DNA of 6,155 nucleotides from Nitrososphaerota archaeon (lineage in GTDB: Archaea > Thermoproteota > Nitrososphaeria > Nitrososphaerales > Gagatemarchaeaceae). Below the pieces are notes generated by a model. It was not told the DNA's origin. It saw only the letters and a program-made list of their open reading frames with translations, and searched no databases. A program made the position numbers and the translations under genes. Shown here one piece after another: positions 1 to 5,753 of the stretch. The stretch is taken from contig VBPQ01000091.1 of NCBI GenBank assembly GCA_005877185.1, positions 1-6,155 of the forward strand, written 5' to 3'. The first letter of the stretch is position 1. Each line of letters opens with the position of its first letter.

Positions 1-441
1 CGGAAGCTTCAGGACGTTCGACACCCTCTCATCGTCAAAAGCACCCACGAAGCAGGCTCCCAAGCCTAGCTCAACGGCGGAGAGTAGTATTATGAAAGAT
101 GCGAATGATCCATCTATGATGCTGTAGAAATTCCTCCCCCTCTCCCCATACCTACCAACATTCCTCCTCGTGTCGGAGCAGACGACGATTACCACGGGCG
201 CCTCTTCTATGAAGGTCTGCCCGAGAGCCGCTTCGGCCAGGCTCTTCTTGACGCCCTCGTCCCTGACGACCATGAAGTCCTGCGGCTCCAGATGGCCGGC
301 GCTAGGAGCCCTCCAAGCATTTCTCAAGATTCTCCAAACCTTGTCATCCTCGATTGCGTCTCGTTTGAAGGCCCGAATCATGGCCCGCCTCCTCAACAGA
401 GACTCTAGCCGCAACTTACCCTCCCTGACTCGGCGAGGCAT
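1..441 (-). CDS. Nitroreductase-family FMN oxidoreductase, N-terminal part (cut by window edge)
   Basis: This open frame of 147 codons runs leftward off the window, so the stop is not seen. The translation reads as the nitroreductase fold. An RRRAMIRAF segment (residues 17-25) matches the arginine-rich FMN-phosphate site (usually RRSxRxF). APSAGHLEPQDFMVV (45-59) matches the APSaxNxQPWxFvVV motif. The stretch at 109-132, ending ELGLGACFVGAF, is the conserved helix and strand after the flavin site. The family uses NAD(P)H and FMN to reduce nitro compounds, quinones, flavins or specialised substrates; which one applies here cannot be told. Family members are about 170-220 residues, so roughly a quarter to a third is missing. 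The ATG at 441 is the first start after an in-frame TAG at 451-453. A TTG at 414 is a good alternative: it has a well-spaced AGGGAGGG (419-426) and gives the usual short lead before the RR motif. It lies downstream of coaBC on the same strand, 156 bases away, so co-transcription is possible. Family is confident; substrate and exact start are not. Confidence 0.88.
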   Translation of the reverse strand, partial: MPRRVREGKLRLESLLRRRAMIRAFKRDAIEDDKVWRILRNAWRAPSAGHLEPQDFMVVRDEGVKKSLAEAALGQTFIEEAPVVIVVCSDTRRNVGRYGERGRNFYSIIDGSFASFIILLSAVELGLGACFVGAFDDERVSNVLKLP

Positions 442-450
442 GCCCTCCCT
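419..450 (-). promoter_or_regulatory. Duplicated Shine-Dalgarno-like AGGGAGGG before two candidate nitroreductase starts
   Basis: On the minus strand the octamer AGGGAGGG occurs twice, at 450-443 and 426-419. The first copy ends one base before the ATG at 441, which is too close for an ideal ribosome site. The second copy lies inside the longer reading frame and leaves five bases between GGAGG and the TTG at 414, a typical spacing. The second copy therefore argues for initiation at 414, or for two alternative starts. Confidence 0.4.
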
Positions 451-597
451 CTAGGTCGAGAGTTTGGCGTCTCTGAGTCCCTTGGCGCTGCTGGCCCGCT
501 CTCGTAGACCCTCTTGTGCCTCCGCGTTCCTGTGGTAGAAGTGTATTCCTCGACGATTGCCATCTCGGCGGCGCGATGCGCGGGGATTTTCCAGTTT

Positions 598-1935
598 TCA
601 GCCTGAAGATTCCCCGGTGGTCGACAGACTTGGGTGTTTTTTCTTCAACCGTGCTGCCACCATATCGAGAATCACCTTCGCTATTTGCTCCTTGGGTCGC
701 TCGCTCAACTTCTTCGTCGTCCCACCGTCGAGTATTAGCACGCTGTTCGTGTCCGCCCCGAACCCCTTCCCGTTGGAGACGTCGTTGGCCACCACCAGGT
801 CTGCACCCGCGTGGTGCATGAATCGTTTCGCAGCCTGCTTCAAGTCTTCTTGCGAGAGGGCGGTCTCGGCCTTGAAGGCGACTATGCACAGCTTCGGCCA
901 TCTCTTCCTCACGTTATCGATTATCTTCGGGGTGGGTTTCAACCTGAGGTCGATCTCGCCTTCCCGCGTTGGTATCTTGCTCTCGGCCGCCGCCGTCGGG
1001 GCGAGGTCGCCCGGCGCTGCTGCGGAAATGAAAGCGTCTGCCTCGCTGGCCTTGATCTCAGACAGGACGGCGTCCAGCATGTCCCTCGTCGTCAACACCC
1101 TCCTCGACCGGATGAAGTCAGGAGGATACAGACCTCCCCCAAAGATGTAGGACACCTCTGCCCCTCTTCTCCAGGCTTCCATCGCCAGCGCGAGACCCAT
1201 CTTGCCCGAGCTCAGGTTGGTGATTACTCGGACTGGGTCGATGAATTCGACGGTCGGGCCTCCCGTCACCACCACCCGCTTTCCCTGCATGTCCTTCCTC
1301 GTGAAGCTGCGGAGCACAGCCTGAACGATTTCGTCGACGCTAGCCATCTTCGCCTTCCCCTCCTCGAACCTCGGTCCCACGAAATCGACGCCTCTCTCCC
1401 GCAGCCTCTGCAAGTTCGAGACGACGGCCGGATTCTTGTACATCGGCTCGTGGGCGGCCGGACAGATTACGAGTGGGATTCCTCCGCCGAGTGCCATCGA
1501 CGCAATCGTCGTGACGGGCGTATCGTCAATGCCGACCGCTATCTTCGACATCGTATTCGCGGTGCAGGGCGCGATAAGGACCAGGTCGGCCTTGCCCTTC
1601 CACTTTCCTGCCAGCCTTACGTGCTCCGTCTTCCCCGTAAGTCTCCTGACGACAGGGTTACCAGTCGCCCACTCCAGCGTCTCGGGCCTCACGAGCTTCT
1701 CGGCTGCCTCGGACATCACCGCGTTTACCTCTGCCCCGTGCCTCATCAGCTCTCTTGCGAGTGAAGGGACTTCAATGGAGGCGACGCTGCCGGTCACGCA
1801 GAGGATGACTATCCTTCCCTCGAGCTCTCTCCCGCGGGACGACTTGATGTCCTTCAATGGGTCGGCTCGCTCGTGCTCCTTCACAAATTTGGGCCGTTGA
1901 AGATGGTGTGTATTATCTTTGCAAAAATCGACCAT
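598..1935 (-). CDS. coaBC: Bifunctional phosphopantothenoylcysteine decarboxylase / phosphopantothenate-cysteine ligase (CoaBC)
   Basis: CoaBC joins 4'-phosphopantothenate to cysteine (CoaB) and decarboxylates the product to 4'-phosphopantetheine (CoaC, FMN-dependent), two cytosolic steps of coenzyme A synthesis. The CoaC flavoprotein domain spans about residues 40-205. It has CVTGSVAS (46-53), the probable active-site His105 in TEHV, the ADLVLIAPCTANT block (116-128) and PAAHEPM (159-165), which stands where many bacteria have PAMNxxM. The CoaB domain spans about 218-430. It has VTGGPTVEFIDPVRVITN (223-240), SSGKMG (242-247), FKAET (354-358) and NDVS followed by GFGADTN (384-397). The usual AAVADF motif reads AAAPGD here (305-310). 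Length (445 residues) is a little above normal because of the N-terminus: the first 17 residues are not family-like and cover a TATA-like sequence. A GTG at 1884 would give 428 residues and probably a leaderless message, and may be the true start. The gene is divergent from the nitrilase gene. Function is very secure; the start is not. Confidence 0.95.
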   Translation of the reverse strand: MVDFCKDNTHHLQRPKFVKEHERADPLKDIKSSRGRELEGRIVILCVTGSVASIEVPSLARELMRHGAEVNAVMSEAAEKLVRPETLEWATGNPVVRRLTGKTEHVRLAGKWKGKADLVLIAPCTANTMSKIAVGIDDTPVTTIASMALGGGIPLVICPAAHEPMYKNPAVVSNLQRLRERGVDFVGPRFEEGKAKMASVDEIVQAVLRSFTRKDMQGKRVVVTGGPTVEFIDPVRVITNLSSGKMGLALAMEAWRRGAEVSYIFGGGLYPPDFIRSRRVLTTRDMLDAVLSEIKASEADAFISAAAPGDLAPTAAAESKIPTREGEIDLRLKPTPKIIDNVRKRWPKLCIVAFKAETALSQEDLKQAAKRFMHHAGADLVVANDVSNGKGFGADTNSVLILDGGTTKKLSERPKEQIAKVILDMVAARLKKKHPSLSTTGESSG

Positions 1936-1961
1936 CCAGAAATACCTGAGGTCGCAACGCG
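1885..1961. promoter_or_regulatory. Divergent promoter region between coaBC and the nitrilase gene
   Basis: The block at 1908-1929 is clearly AT-rich against a GC-rich background and contains TATTATCTTT (1911-1920) followed by GCAAAAATC. Read on the minus strand, AAAGATAATA is centred about 31 bases from the GTG at 1884, a distance that fits an archaeal TATA box with a near-leaderless transcript. Read on the plus strand, the same block lies about 35-50 bases before the ATG at 1962, leaving room for a short leader with a ribosome site. If coaBC instead starts at 1935, this block would lie inside its coding sequence. Assignment is by composition and spacing only. Confidence 0.45.
1948..1952 (+). 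promoter_or_regulatory. Ribosome binding site of the nitrilase gene
   Basis: GAGGT complements the archaeal 16S 3' end (CACCUCC) and ends nine bases before the ATG at 1962. It favours this ATG over an in-frame TTG at 1977, whose nearest GGAGGT is only two bases away. Confidence 0.45.
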
Positions 1962-2777
1962 ATGTGGGGGAGGTCTTTGGGGCGCATCAGGGTCGCAGCC
2001 GTTCAGACCGGCATTTACGGGAATAACACGGGCAGAGCGCTCAAAAATGCAGAGGCCCTGGTTCGAAGTGCATCCGAGATGGGAGCGAGGCTGATCTGCC
2101 TCCCCGAGCACTGGCTGCTCTCCAAAGTCCTCGAGAACGGCAACGACCCCATCCTTCGGCGCTTCACGAAACTCGCGGAGGAGCTCGACGCATACGTCAA
2201 CCTGGGAGCGTACTATGAGTCTCGGGACGGTCAGACCCACCTTACAAGCCTCACCGTTTCGCCGATGGGGTCGGTCCTCTCTCGTCAGGACAAGGTGCAT
2301 CTCTACCGGAGGGAGAAAAGAATCGCGACCGAGGGTTCCGGATTCAGGCTATTCGCGGTCGACGGTGCTAGGGTCGGCGTCCTGGTCTGCCACGATGTGG
2401 TCTTCCCTGAGAGCGCCAGGACTCTGGCCTTGATGGGCGCCGAGCTATTGGTAGTCCCTTCCTTCATAGCCGCCAGGGGAACTGAACCATGGCTCGTCTA
2501 CTTGAGGGCGCGTGCCCTCGAGAATCGTGTGCCTGTAGTCGCCCCGAACGTCTACCATCCTCCAAAGTTTCTCGGGAGAAGCTGTGTGATCGACCTCGTC
2601 TACGACAAGAAAGAGCGTGTCATGGAGCTACTCGAGAAGGGGGCCCAAGACAAGAGAACCTCTGTGGTCGTAGACCTCGACCTCGCCTCGAAGAGCGGCC
2701 TGAGGCGAGAAAGGCTACGCGAATTGAAACCGAGTGCGTACCTTCAGGCTGCCAACAGTGCCCTCGACAAGAGCTAG
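1962..2777 (+). CDS. Nitrilase-superfamily carbon-nitrogen hydrolase
   Basis: These enzymes cleave amide, carbamoyl or nitrile C-N bonds through a cysteine nucleophile, usually in the cytosol. The full catalytic set is visible: Glu49 in CLPEHW, Lys111 in RQDKVHLY, and Cys143 in VLVCHDVVFPE, with the supporting Glu150. The start RIRVAAVQTG and the segment RARALENRVPVVAPN (182-196) are typical of the superfamily. At 271 residues it is a single-domain, normal-length member without a synthetase or acyltransferase partner domain. Cys-His-Asp, instead of Cys-Tyr-Asp or Cys-Trp-Glu, gives no clear subfamily. Candidates are omega-amidase, N-carbamoyl-beta-alanine or N-carbamoylputrescine amidase, or a general aliphatic amidase. 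It is divergent from coaBC and followed 22 bases later by an aldo/keto reductase on the same strand, probably in one transcript. Beta-alanine release for pantothenate would suit the coaBC neighbour, but that is inference only. Confidence 0.9.
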   Translation: MWGRSLGRIRVAAVQTGIYGNNTGRALKNAEALVRSASEMGARLICLPEHWLLSKVLENGNDPILRRFTKLAEELDAYVNLGAYYESRDGQTHLTSLTVSPMGSVLSRQDKVHLYRREKRIATEGSGFRLFAVDGARVGVLVCHDVVFPESARTLALMGAELLVVPSFIAARGTEPWLVYLRARALENRVPVVAPNVYHPPKFLGRSCVIDLVYDKKERVMELLEKGAQDKRTSVVVDLDLASKSGLRRERLRELKPSAYLQAANSALDKS

Positions 2778-2799
2778 GCGGCTGACCTCCTTGTGACAG

Positions 2800-4011
2800 G
2801 TGCCCGATGGTGCGGAGGCCGTCGCAGTCCTTAAGCCACCGACCTGCGCCGACTGGTATCAAACCTTGACCCTGGACGGGCACGTCACCGCAGAAGGCAC
2901 GAAGAGGTTCGCCGAGAGGTCGGTGAGGGGGAAGAGCGCTCTAGGCTCCCACTTCAGGACCTTCGAGTCTTTGAGCCTCGGGTCGCTCGGGACCGGAACG
3001 TATCTTGGGAACCCGGACGCGTACACAGACCAGCTCGTGGAGGAGGCCGTCTTCACTTCGCTGAAATCTGGCGTGATTAACGTCGTCGACACGGCGATAA
3101 ACTACAGGTCTCAAAGAGGCGAGAGGTCGGTAGGCAGGGCGCTCCAGAGGCTGGCACGGGAGGGAGTCGTGAAGAGGGAGGAGGTATTTCTCGCCTCAAA
3201 GAACGGCTACGTCACCAACGACGGAGAACTTCCGATGGATATCTGGACGTACATCCACAGAGAATTCGTGAAGCCCGGGATTCTCAAGCCCGACGAGATT
3301 GGAGCCGAAATGCACAGCACGTCCGTCCCCTTCCTAAGGGTCCAGTTCGAGCGCAGCCTGAGAAACCTGGGAGTCGGCGCCCTGGACCTGATGTACCTCC
3401 ACAACGCAGGGGAGGCGTGGCTCAGGGAGATCGGAATCAGGCGCTTTCTGGAGAGACTCGAGGCTGTCTTCTCCTACTACGAGGAGGAGAGGCGGAGGGG
3501 AAGGCTGAGGTACTACGGGCTCGCAACATGGAACTCCTTCAGGGTGCCCCACTCCCACCCCGAGCACCTGAACCTGGATGATGTAGTCGACGTTGCGAGG
3601 AACGTCGGGGGAGGCGACCATGGATTCCGGTTCATCCAGCTCCCCCTGAATCTGGGGATGACGGAGGCATTCACCCGGAATCAGAGGGTGATGGATGACC
3701 AGCTATCGGTACTCGAGGCCGCCGAACACCTTCGTGTGGGCATCTTCACCAGCGCCCCGCTCGACCACGGGCGGCTGCTCTCGGCCGATTATCCTCAGAA
3801 GGAGGGTTACTCGCGCAGCAGCTTCCTGCTGCAGTTTCCGCGCTCGGCCCACCCATCAGTCATCGCTCCCCTCGTGGGCCACAAGCAACCAGAGCATGTG
3901 ACGGAGAATCTCAAGATCGGGTCGGTTCCACCGCTTGGCGGCACGGAGTTCTCACGAACCTACGGCTCGTTCCTGGAGGGTAGCCGCGGGAGCGCGGCGG
4001 GAAACAGCTAG
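2800..4011 (+). CDS. Aldo/keto reductase family protein, extended type
   Basis: The protein is a predicted NAD(P)H-dependent oxidoreductase of the aldo/keto reductase TIM-barrel superfamily. The catalytic tetrad is complete: Asp97 and Tyr102 in VVDTAINY, Lys134 in LASKNGY and His201 in LMYLHN. LGTGTYLG (63-70) is the first barrel strand. YYGLATWNSFRVP (238-250) and the C-terminal VGHKQPEHVTENL (359-371) correspond to later barrel and cofactor-binding segments. At 403 residues it is longer than the usual 280-340. It has about 55 residues before the barrel, where VTAEGTKRFAER appears to be a conserved lead, and an insert at about 138-178. I believe related long forms exist in archaea and bacteria, annotated only as aldo/keto reductase. 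GTG at 2800 is the first start after an in-frame stop at 2794 and has no Shine-Dalgarno sequence; the first 20-25 residues may be untranslated. It follows the nitrilase gene by 22 bases. Its end overlaps the convergent gene by four bases. The substrate is unknown. Confidence 0.9.
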   Translation: MPDGAEAVAVLKPPTCADWYQTLTLDGHVTAEGTKRFAERSVRGKSALGSHFRTFESLSLGSLGTGTYLGNPDAYTDQLVEEAVFTSLKSGVINVVDTAINYRSQRGERSVGRALQRLAREGVVKREEVFLASKNGYVTNDGELPMDIWTYIHREFVKPGILKPDEIGAEMHSTSVPFLRVQFERSLRNLGVGALDLMYLHNAGEAWLREIGIRRFLERLEAVFSYYEEERRRGRLRYYGLATWNSFRVPHSHPEHLNLDDVVDVARNVGGGDHGFRFIQLPLNLGMTEAFTRNQRVMDDQLSVLEAAEHLRVGIFTSAPLDHGRLLSADYPQKEGYSRSSFLLQFPRSAHPSVIAPLVGHKQPEHVTENLKIGSVPPLGGTEFSRTYGSFLEGSRGSAAGNS

Positions 4012-4023
4012 CGAAGTTTCCGC
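3997..4023. terminator. Inverted repeat at the convergent gene junction, possible bidirectional terminator
   Basis: GCGGGAAAC (3997-4005) pairs with GTTTCCGC (4016-4023) as an eight-base-pair stem with one bulged G (3999). The ten-base loop holds the CTAG that supplies both stop codons. A stem at a tail-to-tail junction suggests transcript-end formation or protection for both genes. There is no T-run after it on either strand, so it does not look like a standard archaeal terminator and the role is tentative. Confidence 0.3.
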
Positions 4024-5078
4024 TCTGCCCTACGAGTCCCCTCTACCCTAGCGTGTATCTTTGCGAAGGCAAGCTCCCTCGTCGTCGAGGTGTCGTCCCC
4101 GAACGGCGCGAAGCCGCAGTCGTCCGTCGTGCCGAGGTTCTTCAGGTCGATGAGCTTCGCCGCCTTGATGACTCGCCTCTCGACGACCTCGGGTGTCTCC
4201 TGCTCATTGTTGATCGGGTCTGTGACACCGACGAATATCTTCCTCCTCCCCTCTACGTAGTCGGCCAGAAGCTTCAAGGTGCGATCCGGGTCTGCCTCAC
4301 CGGCGATTGCGAAGTAGAACCGTGGTACCCTCAGCTCGAAGACCTCCGGGATGACTTTCGCGTAGTCCACCTCCCCGCTATGCGTGGAATCCCAGTCGCC
4401 GCCCTTGCAGACATGAACGCCCACCCTCTCCCGCTCCCCGGGCCTGAGTCTGCTGAACACCTCGTTGTTTATCGCCACGAACTCCTTCAGCAGCTTGCCG
4501 CTCGGGTCCAGCTTCCTCGCGAGGGGCGCCTCCGTGAAGTCTACCTGCACGACCTCGGCCCCTGCCGTGAGGCTTCCGCTGATGTCCTTCGCGACCTCCT
4601 GTATGAGGTCTTCAGTGAAGGCCTCGCGCGAGTAGCCGTGGATGGATTTCTCTGGGTATAGCGTAGAGAGAAGGCTCGCAGAGATTACCGCCTGCTTGAG
4701 CGGAAGGGAGGTGAACCCCCTCGCCTTCTTCACATAATCCGAAGCGTACTGCTGATACCTGAACGGCCCCGAGGTCAGCTTCGGGAAGGTACGGACGTGC
4801 CTATCGGAGAAGGTCACCACCAGCCCCCCCGATTCGACGATGTTCCTTCCGCCCGCGACGGGGTATGTAGCGAAGCTCGGCTTGCTCTGCTCCCCATCCG
4901 TAATTATCGGCGAGCCTGTAGCCTCGAACTGCCTGATCGTCTCCTCGATGGCCAAGTCATAGGCGGCTTCGAGGGTGTGAAGCGAAATCTTCCCCACGGC
5001 GTGATCCCGCACTGCCTGCAGCAGCTCGGAAGGCCTCGGGATGCTCCCGATAGGCTCCGTCGGTATGGTTGATGTCAT
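4008..5078 (-). CDS. Cobalamin-independent methionine synthase (MetE C-terminal domain)-like methyltransferase
   Basis: The protein belongs to the UROD/MetE-like TIM-barrel family that transfers a methyl group to a zinc-bound thiol, classically homocysteine to make methionine. The zinc site is visible: His222 and Cys224 in GVHVCKGGD, probably Glu261 in AIAGEAD, and Cys321 in TTDDCGFAP. The N-terminus PTEPIGSIPRP (6-16) and ITDGEQSKPSFATYP (59-73) are the usual barrel-entry motifs. VVQVDFTEAPLA (176-187) matches the family strand 'xQiDEPa', with Phe-Thr-Glu replacing Glu-Pro. At 356 residues it has only the catalytic domain, like archaeal core forms, and lacks the N-terminal half of bacterial MetE that handles polyglutamyl methyl-folate. 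The methyl donor is therefore open, and another thiol acceptor such as coenzyme M cannot be excluded. ATG at 5078 has no Shine-Dalgarno sequence, and a TATA element lies about 30 bases upstream, suggesting a leaderless message. The gene is divergent from the XRE-CBS regulator. Confidence 0.88.
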   Translation of the reverse strand: MTSTIPTEPIGSIPRPSELLQAVRDHAVGKISLHTLEAAYDLAIEETIRQFEATGSPIITDGEQSKPSFATYPVAGGRNIVESGGLVVTFSDRHVRTFPKLTSGPFRYQQYASDYVKKARGFTSLPLKQAVISASLLSTLYPEKSIHGYSREAFTEDLIQEVAKDISGSLTAGAEVVQVDFTEAPLARKLDPSGKLLKEFVAINNEVFSRLRPGERERVGVHVCKGGDWDSTHSGEVDYAKVIPEVFELRVPRFYFAIAGEADPDRTLKLLADYVEGRRKIFVGVTDPINNEQETPEVVERRVIKAAKLIDLKNLGTTDDCGFAPFGDDTSTTRELAFAKIHARVEGTRRAERKLR

Positions 5079-5103
5079 ATCTCGCTCAGTCTTGTTACTA
5101 ATA

Positions 5104-5114
5104 CTATAAATAAC
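5104..5114. promoter_or_regulatory. Shared TATA element of the divergent methyltransferase and XRE-CBS genes
   Basis: CTATAAATAAC lies in a strongly AT-rich gap between the two divergent starts. On the minus strand it reads GTTATTTATAG. The TTTATA core (5110-5105) is centred about 30 bases from the ATG at 5078, so transcription should begin at or only a few bases before that start. On the plus strand the same block is about 36 bases from the ATG at 5144, predicting a leader of roughly 10 bases. Neither gene has a Shine-Dalgarno sequence, which fits. One TATA may serve both directions or only the minus-strand gene. Confidence 0.55.
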
Positions 5115-5115
5115 C

Positions 5116-5126
5116 TCTTGACAAGA
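5116..5126. promoter_or_regulatory. Inverted repeat TCTTG-A-CAAGA, candidate operator
   Basis: This is a perfect 11-base inverted repeat with five-base arms. It lies just beyond the TATA element, in the position of the TFB-recognition element for the minus-strand gene and between TATA and start for the plus-strand gene. A third half-site, TCTTG, occurs at 5090-5094, in the same orientation as the left arm and 26 bases away. A binding site for the adjacent XRE-CBS protein is the obvious guess; there is no direct proof. Confidence 0.35.
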
Positions 5127-5145
5127 TTATTCCGATAAGAATAAT
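5126..5145. promoter_or_regulatory. Inverted repeat ATTATTC-N6-GAATAAT over the regulator start, candidate autoregulatory operator
   Basis: Two perfect seven-base arms (5126-5132 and 5139-5145) are separated by six bases. The right arm contains the first two bases of the XRE-CBS start codon, and the expected transcription start (about 5134) falls in the spacer. Symmetry of this size suits a dimeric helix-turn-helix protein. A repressor bound here would block polymerase recruitment to its own gene. AT-rich composition raises the odds of chance symmetry. Confidence 0.4.
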
Positions 5146-5752
5146 GGCCTTCGCGCTCGTCGACCCGAGGCAGCTCAAGAGGCTCAGGCTTCAGCTGGGG
5201 ATGACGCAGGCGAGGCTGGCGCGTGATGCGGGCGTAAGCCAGTCCCTCGTCGCTAAGATTGAGGCAGGGGTGGTTGACCCGGCGTTCAGCTCGCTGAAGG
5301 CGATCTCTGAGGCTCTGAGTTCGAGCAGGGCGACCGCGGAGAGGAAGGCAGCCGATGTGATGTCGTCACCCGTGATTAGTGTGCAGACAGCCGAGAAGCT
5401 CTCGGACTGCATCGCGCTGATGAAGAAGCGCGGCATCTCTCAGATGCCTGTCCTGGAGGGGGGGCGCTCTGTCGGTTCAGTTACAGAGAGCGGCATCCTT
5501 ACTCTCTTGGCCGAGAGTCGCGAGCCGGTGAAGGTCTTGTCTCAACCGGTCAGAAAATTCATGGGGCCTGCCCTGCCAGTCGTCAACGGGGATACGCCGA
5601 CTGGAGCTCTACTCTCACTCTTCGGTTATGTCCCGGCCGTGCTCGTCTCCTCAGGAGAAGAGATTGATGGAGTGATCGCAAAGATAGACCTGATCGCGGC
5701 GGAGGCTCGACCAGGTAATCACCCCCGGGCAGGCGGGCGGGGGTTGCGCTGA
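5144..5752 (+). CDS. XRE-family HTH regulator with a CBS-domain pair
   Basis: The protein is a predicted ligand-responsive transcription regulator. Residues 9-60 form an XRE/Cro-type helix-turn-helix: LKRLRLQLGMTQARLARDAG, then the recognition-helix segment VSQSLVAKIEAG (31-42). A short linker leads to two CBS motifs. The first is at about 70-122 (KAADVMSSPVISV, then MPVLEGGRSVGSVTESGI); the second, at about 135-187, is shorter and more diverged (RKFMGPALPVV, then AVLVSSGEEIDGVIAKIDLI). CBS pairs usually bind AMP, ATP, S-adenosylmethionine or related adenosyl compounds, so the protein may sense energy or methylation state. This architecture is widespread in archaea, but targets are mostly unknown. 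The last 15 or so residues are Gly/Arg/Pro-rich and look like an unstructured tail produced where the gene runs through a GC-rich hairpin. The protein shares an AT-rich promoter with the divergent MetE-like gene and is one base from the next gene, so it is probably co-transcribed with it. Confidence 0.92.
   Translation: MAFALVDPRQLKRLRLQLGMTQARLARDAGVSQSLVAKIEAGVVDPAFSSLKAISEALSSSRATAERKAADVMSSPVISVQTAEKLSDCIALMKKRGISQMPVLEGGRSVGSVTESGILTLLAESREPVKVLSQPVRKFMGPALPVVNGDTPTGALLSLFGYVPAVLVSSGEEIDGVIAKIDLIAAEARPGNHPRAGGRGLR
5721..5744 (+). promoter_or_regulatory. GC-rich hairpin covering the G-run before the cyclodeaminase-family start
   Basis: ACCCCCG (5721-5727) and CGGGGGT (5738-5744) form a perfect seven-base-pair stem with a ten-base loop. 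It overlaps the 3' end of the XRE-CBS gene and ends nine bases before the next ATG (5754). The GGGGG of the right arm is the only Shine-Dalgarno-like run near that start, so the fold would hide it. Translation of the upstream gene would open the stem, which would couple the two proteins. Structural reading only. Confidence 0.3.
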
Positions 5753-5753
5753 A

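Noticed and set aside
405..563. A 52-codon minus-strand frame in the coaBC-nitroreductase spacer, beginning MAIVEEY
   Set aside because: It has no ribosome site or TATA element, overlaps the nitroreductase start by about 37 bases, and its second half is Arg/Pro/Ser-rich without similarity to a small protein that I know. The spacer (442-597) shows no RNA-gene fold or T-run either.
416..901. A 161-codon minus-strand frame overlapping the 3' end of coaBC and the nitroreductase start
   Set aside because: It is out of frame with both real genes and its product is low-complexity Arg/Gly/Gln-rich, as for a shifted frame.
811..1764. A 317-codon plus-strand open frame lying opposite coaBC
   Set aside because: It is wholly antisense to a gene with unmistakable CoaBC motifs, its product is Arg/His/Pro-rich with no family resemblance, and long antisense frames are expected in GC-rich coding DNA.
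1969..1979. GGAGGT followed by TTG as the nitrilase start
   Set aside because: The gap of two bases is too short for a ribosome site, while the ATG at 1962 has GAGGT at nine bases. The shorter form would still keep the whole enzyme, so the function call is unaffected.
2781..2792. GACCTCCTT before the aldo/keto reductase start, resembling the 16S rRNA 3' tail
   Set aside because: It is in the anti-Shine-Dalgarno sense, so it would not pair with 16S rRNA, and a nine-base match is easily due to chance.
4053..4661. A 202-codon plus-strand open frame opposite the MetE-like gene
   Set aside because: It is the complement of well-conserved methyltransferase codons, and the product shows no domain that I recognise.
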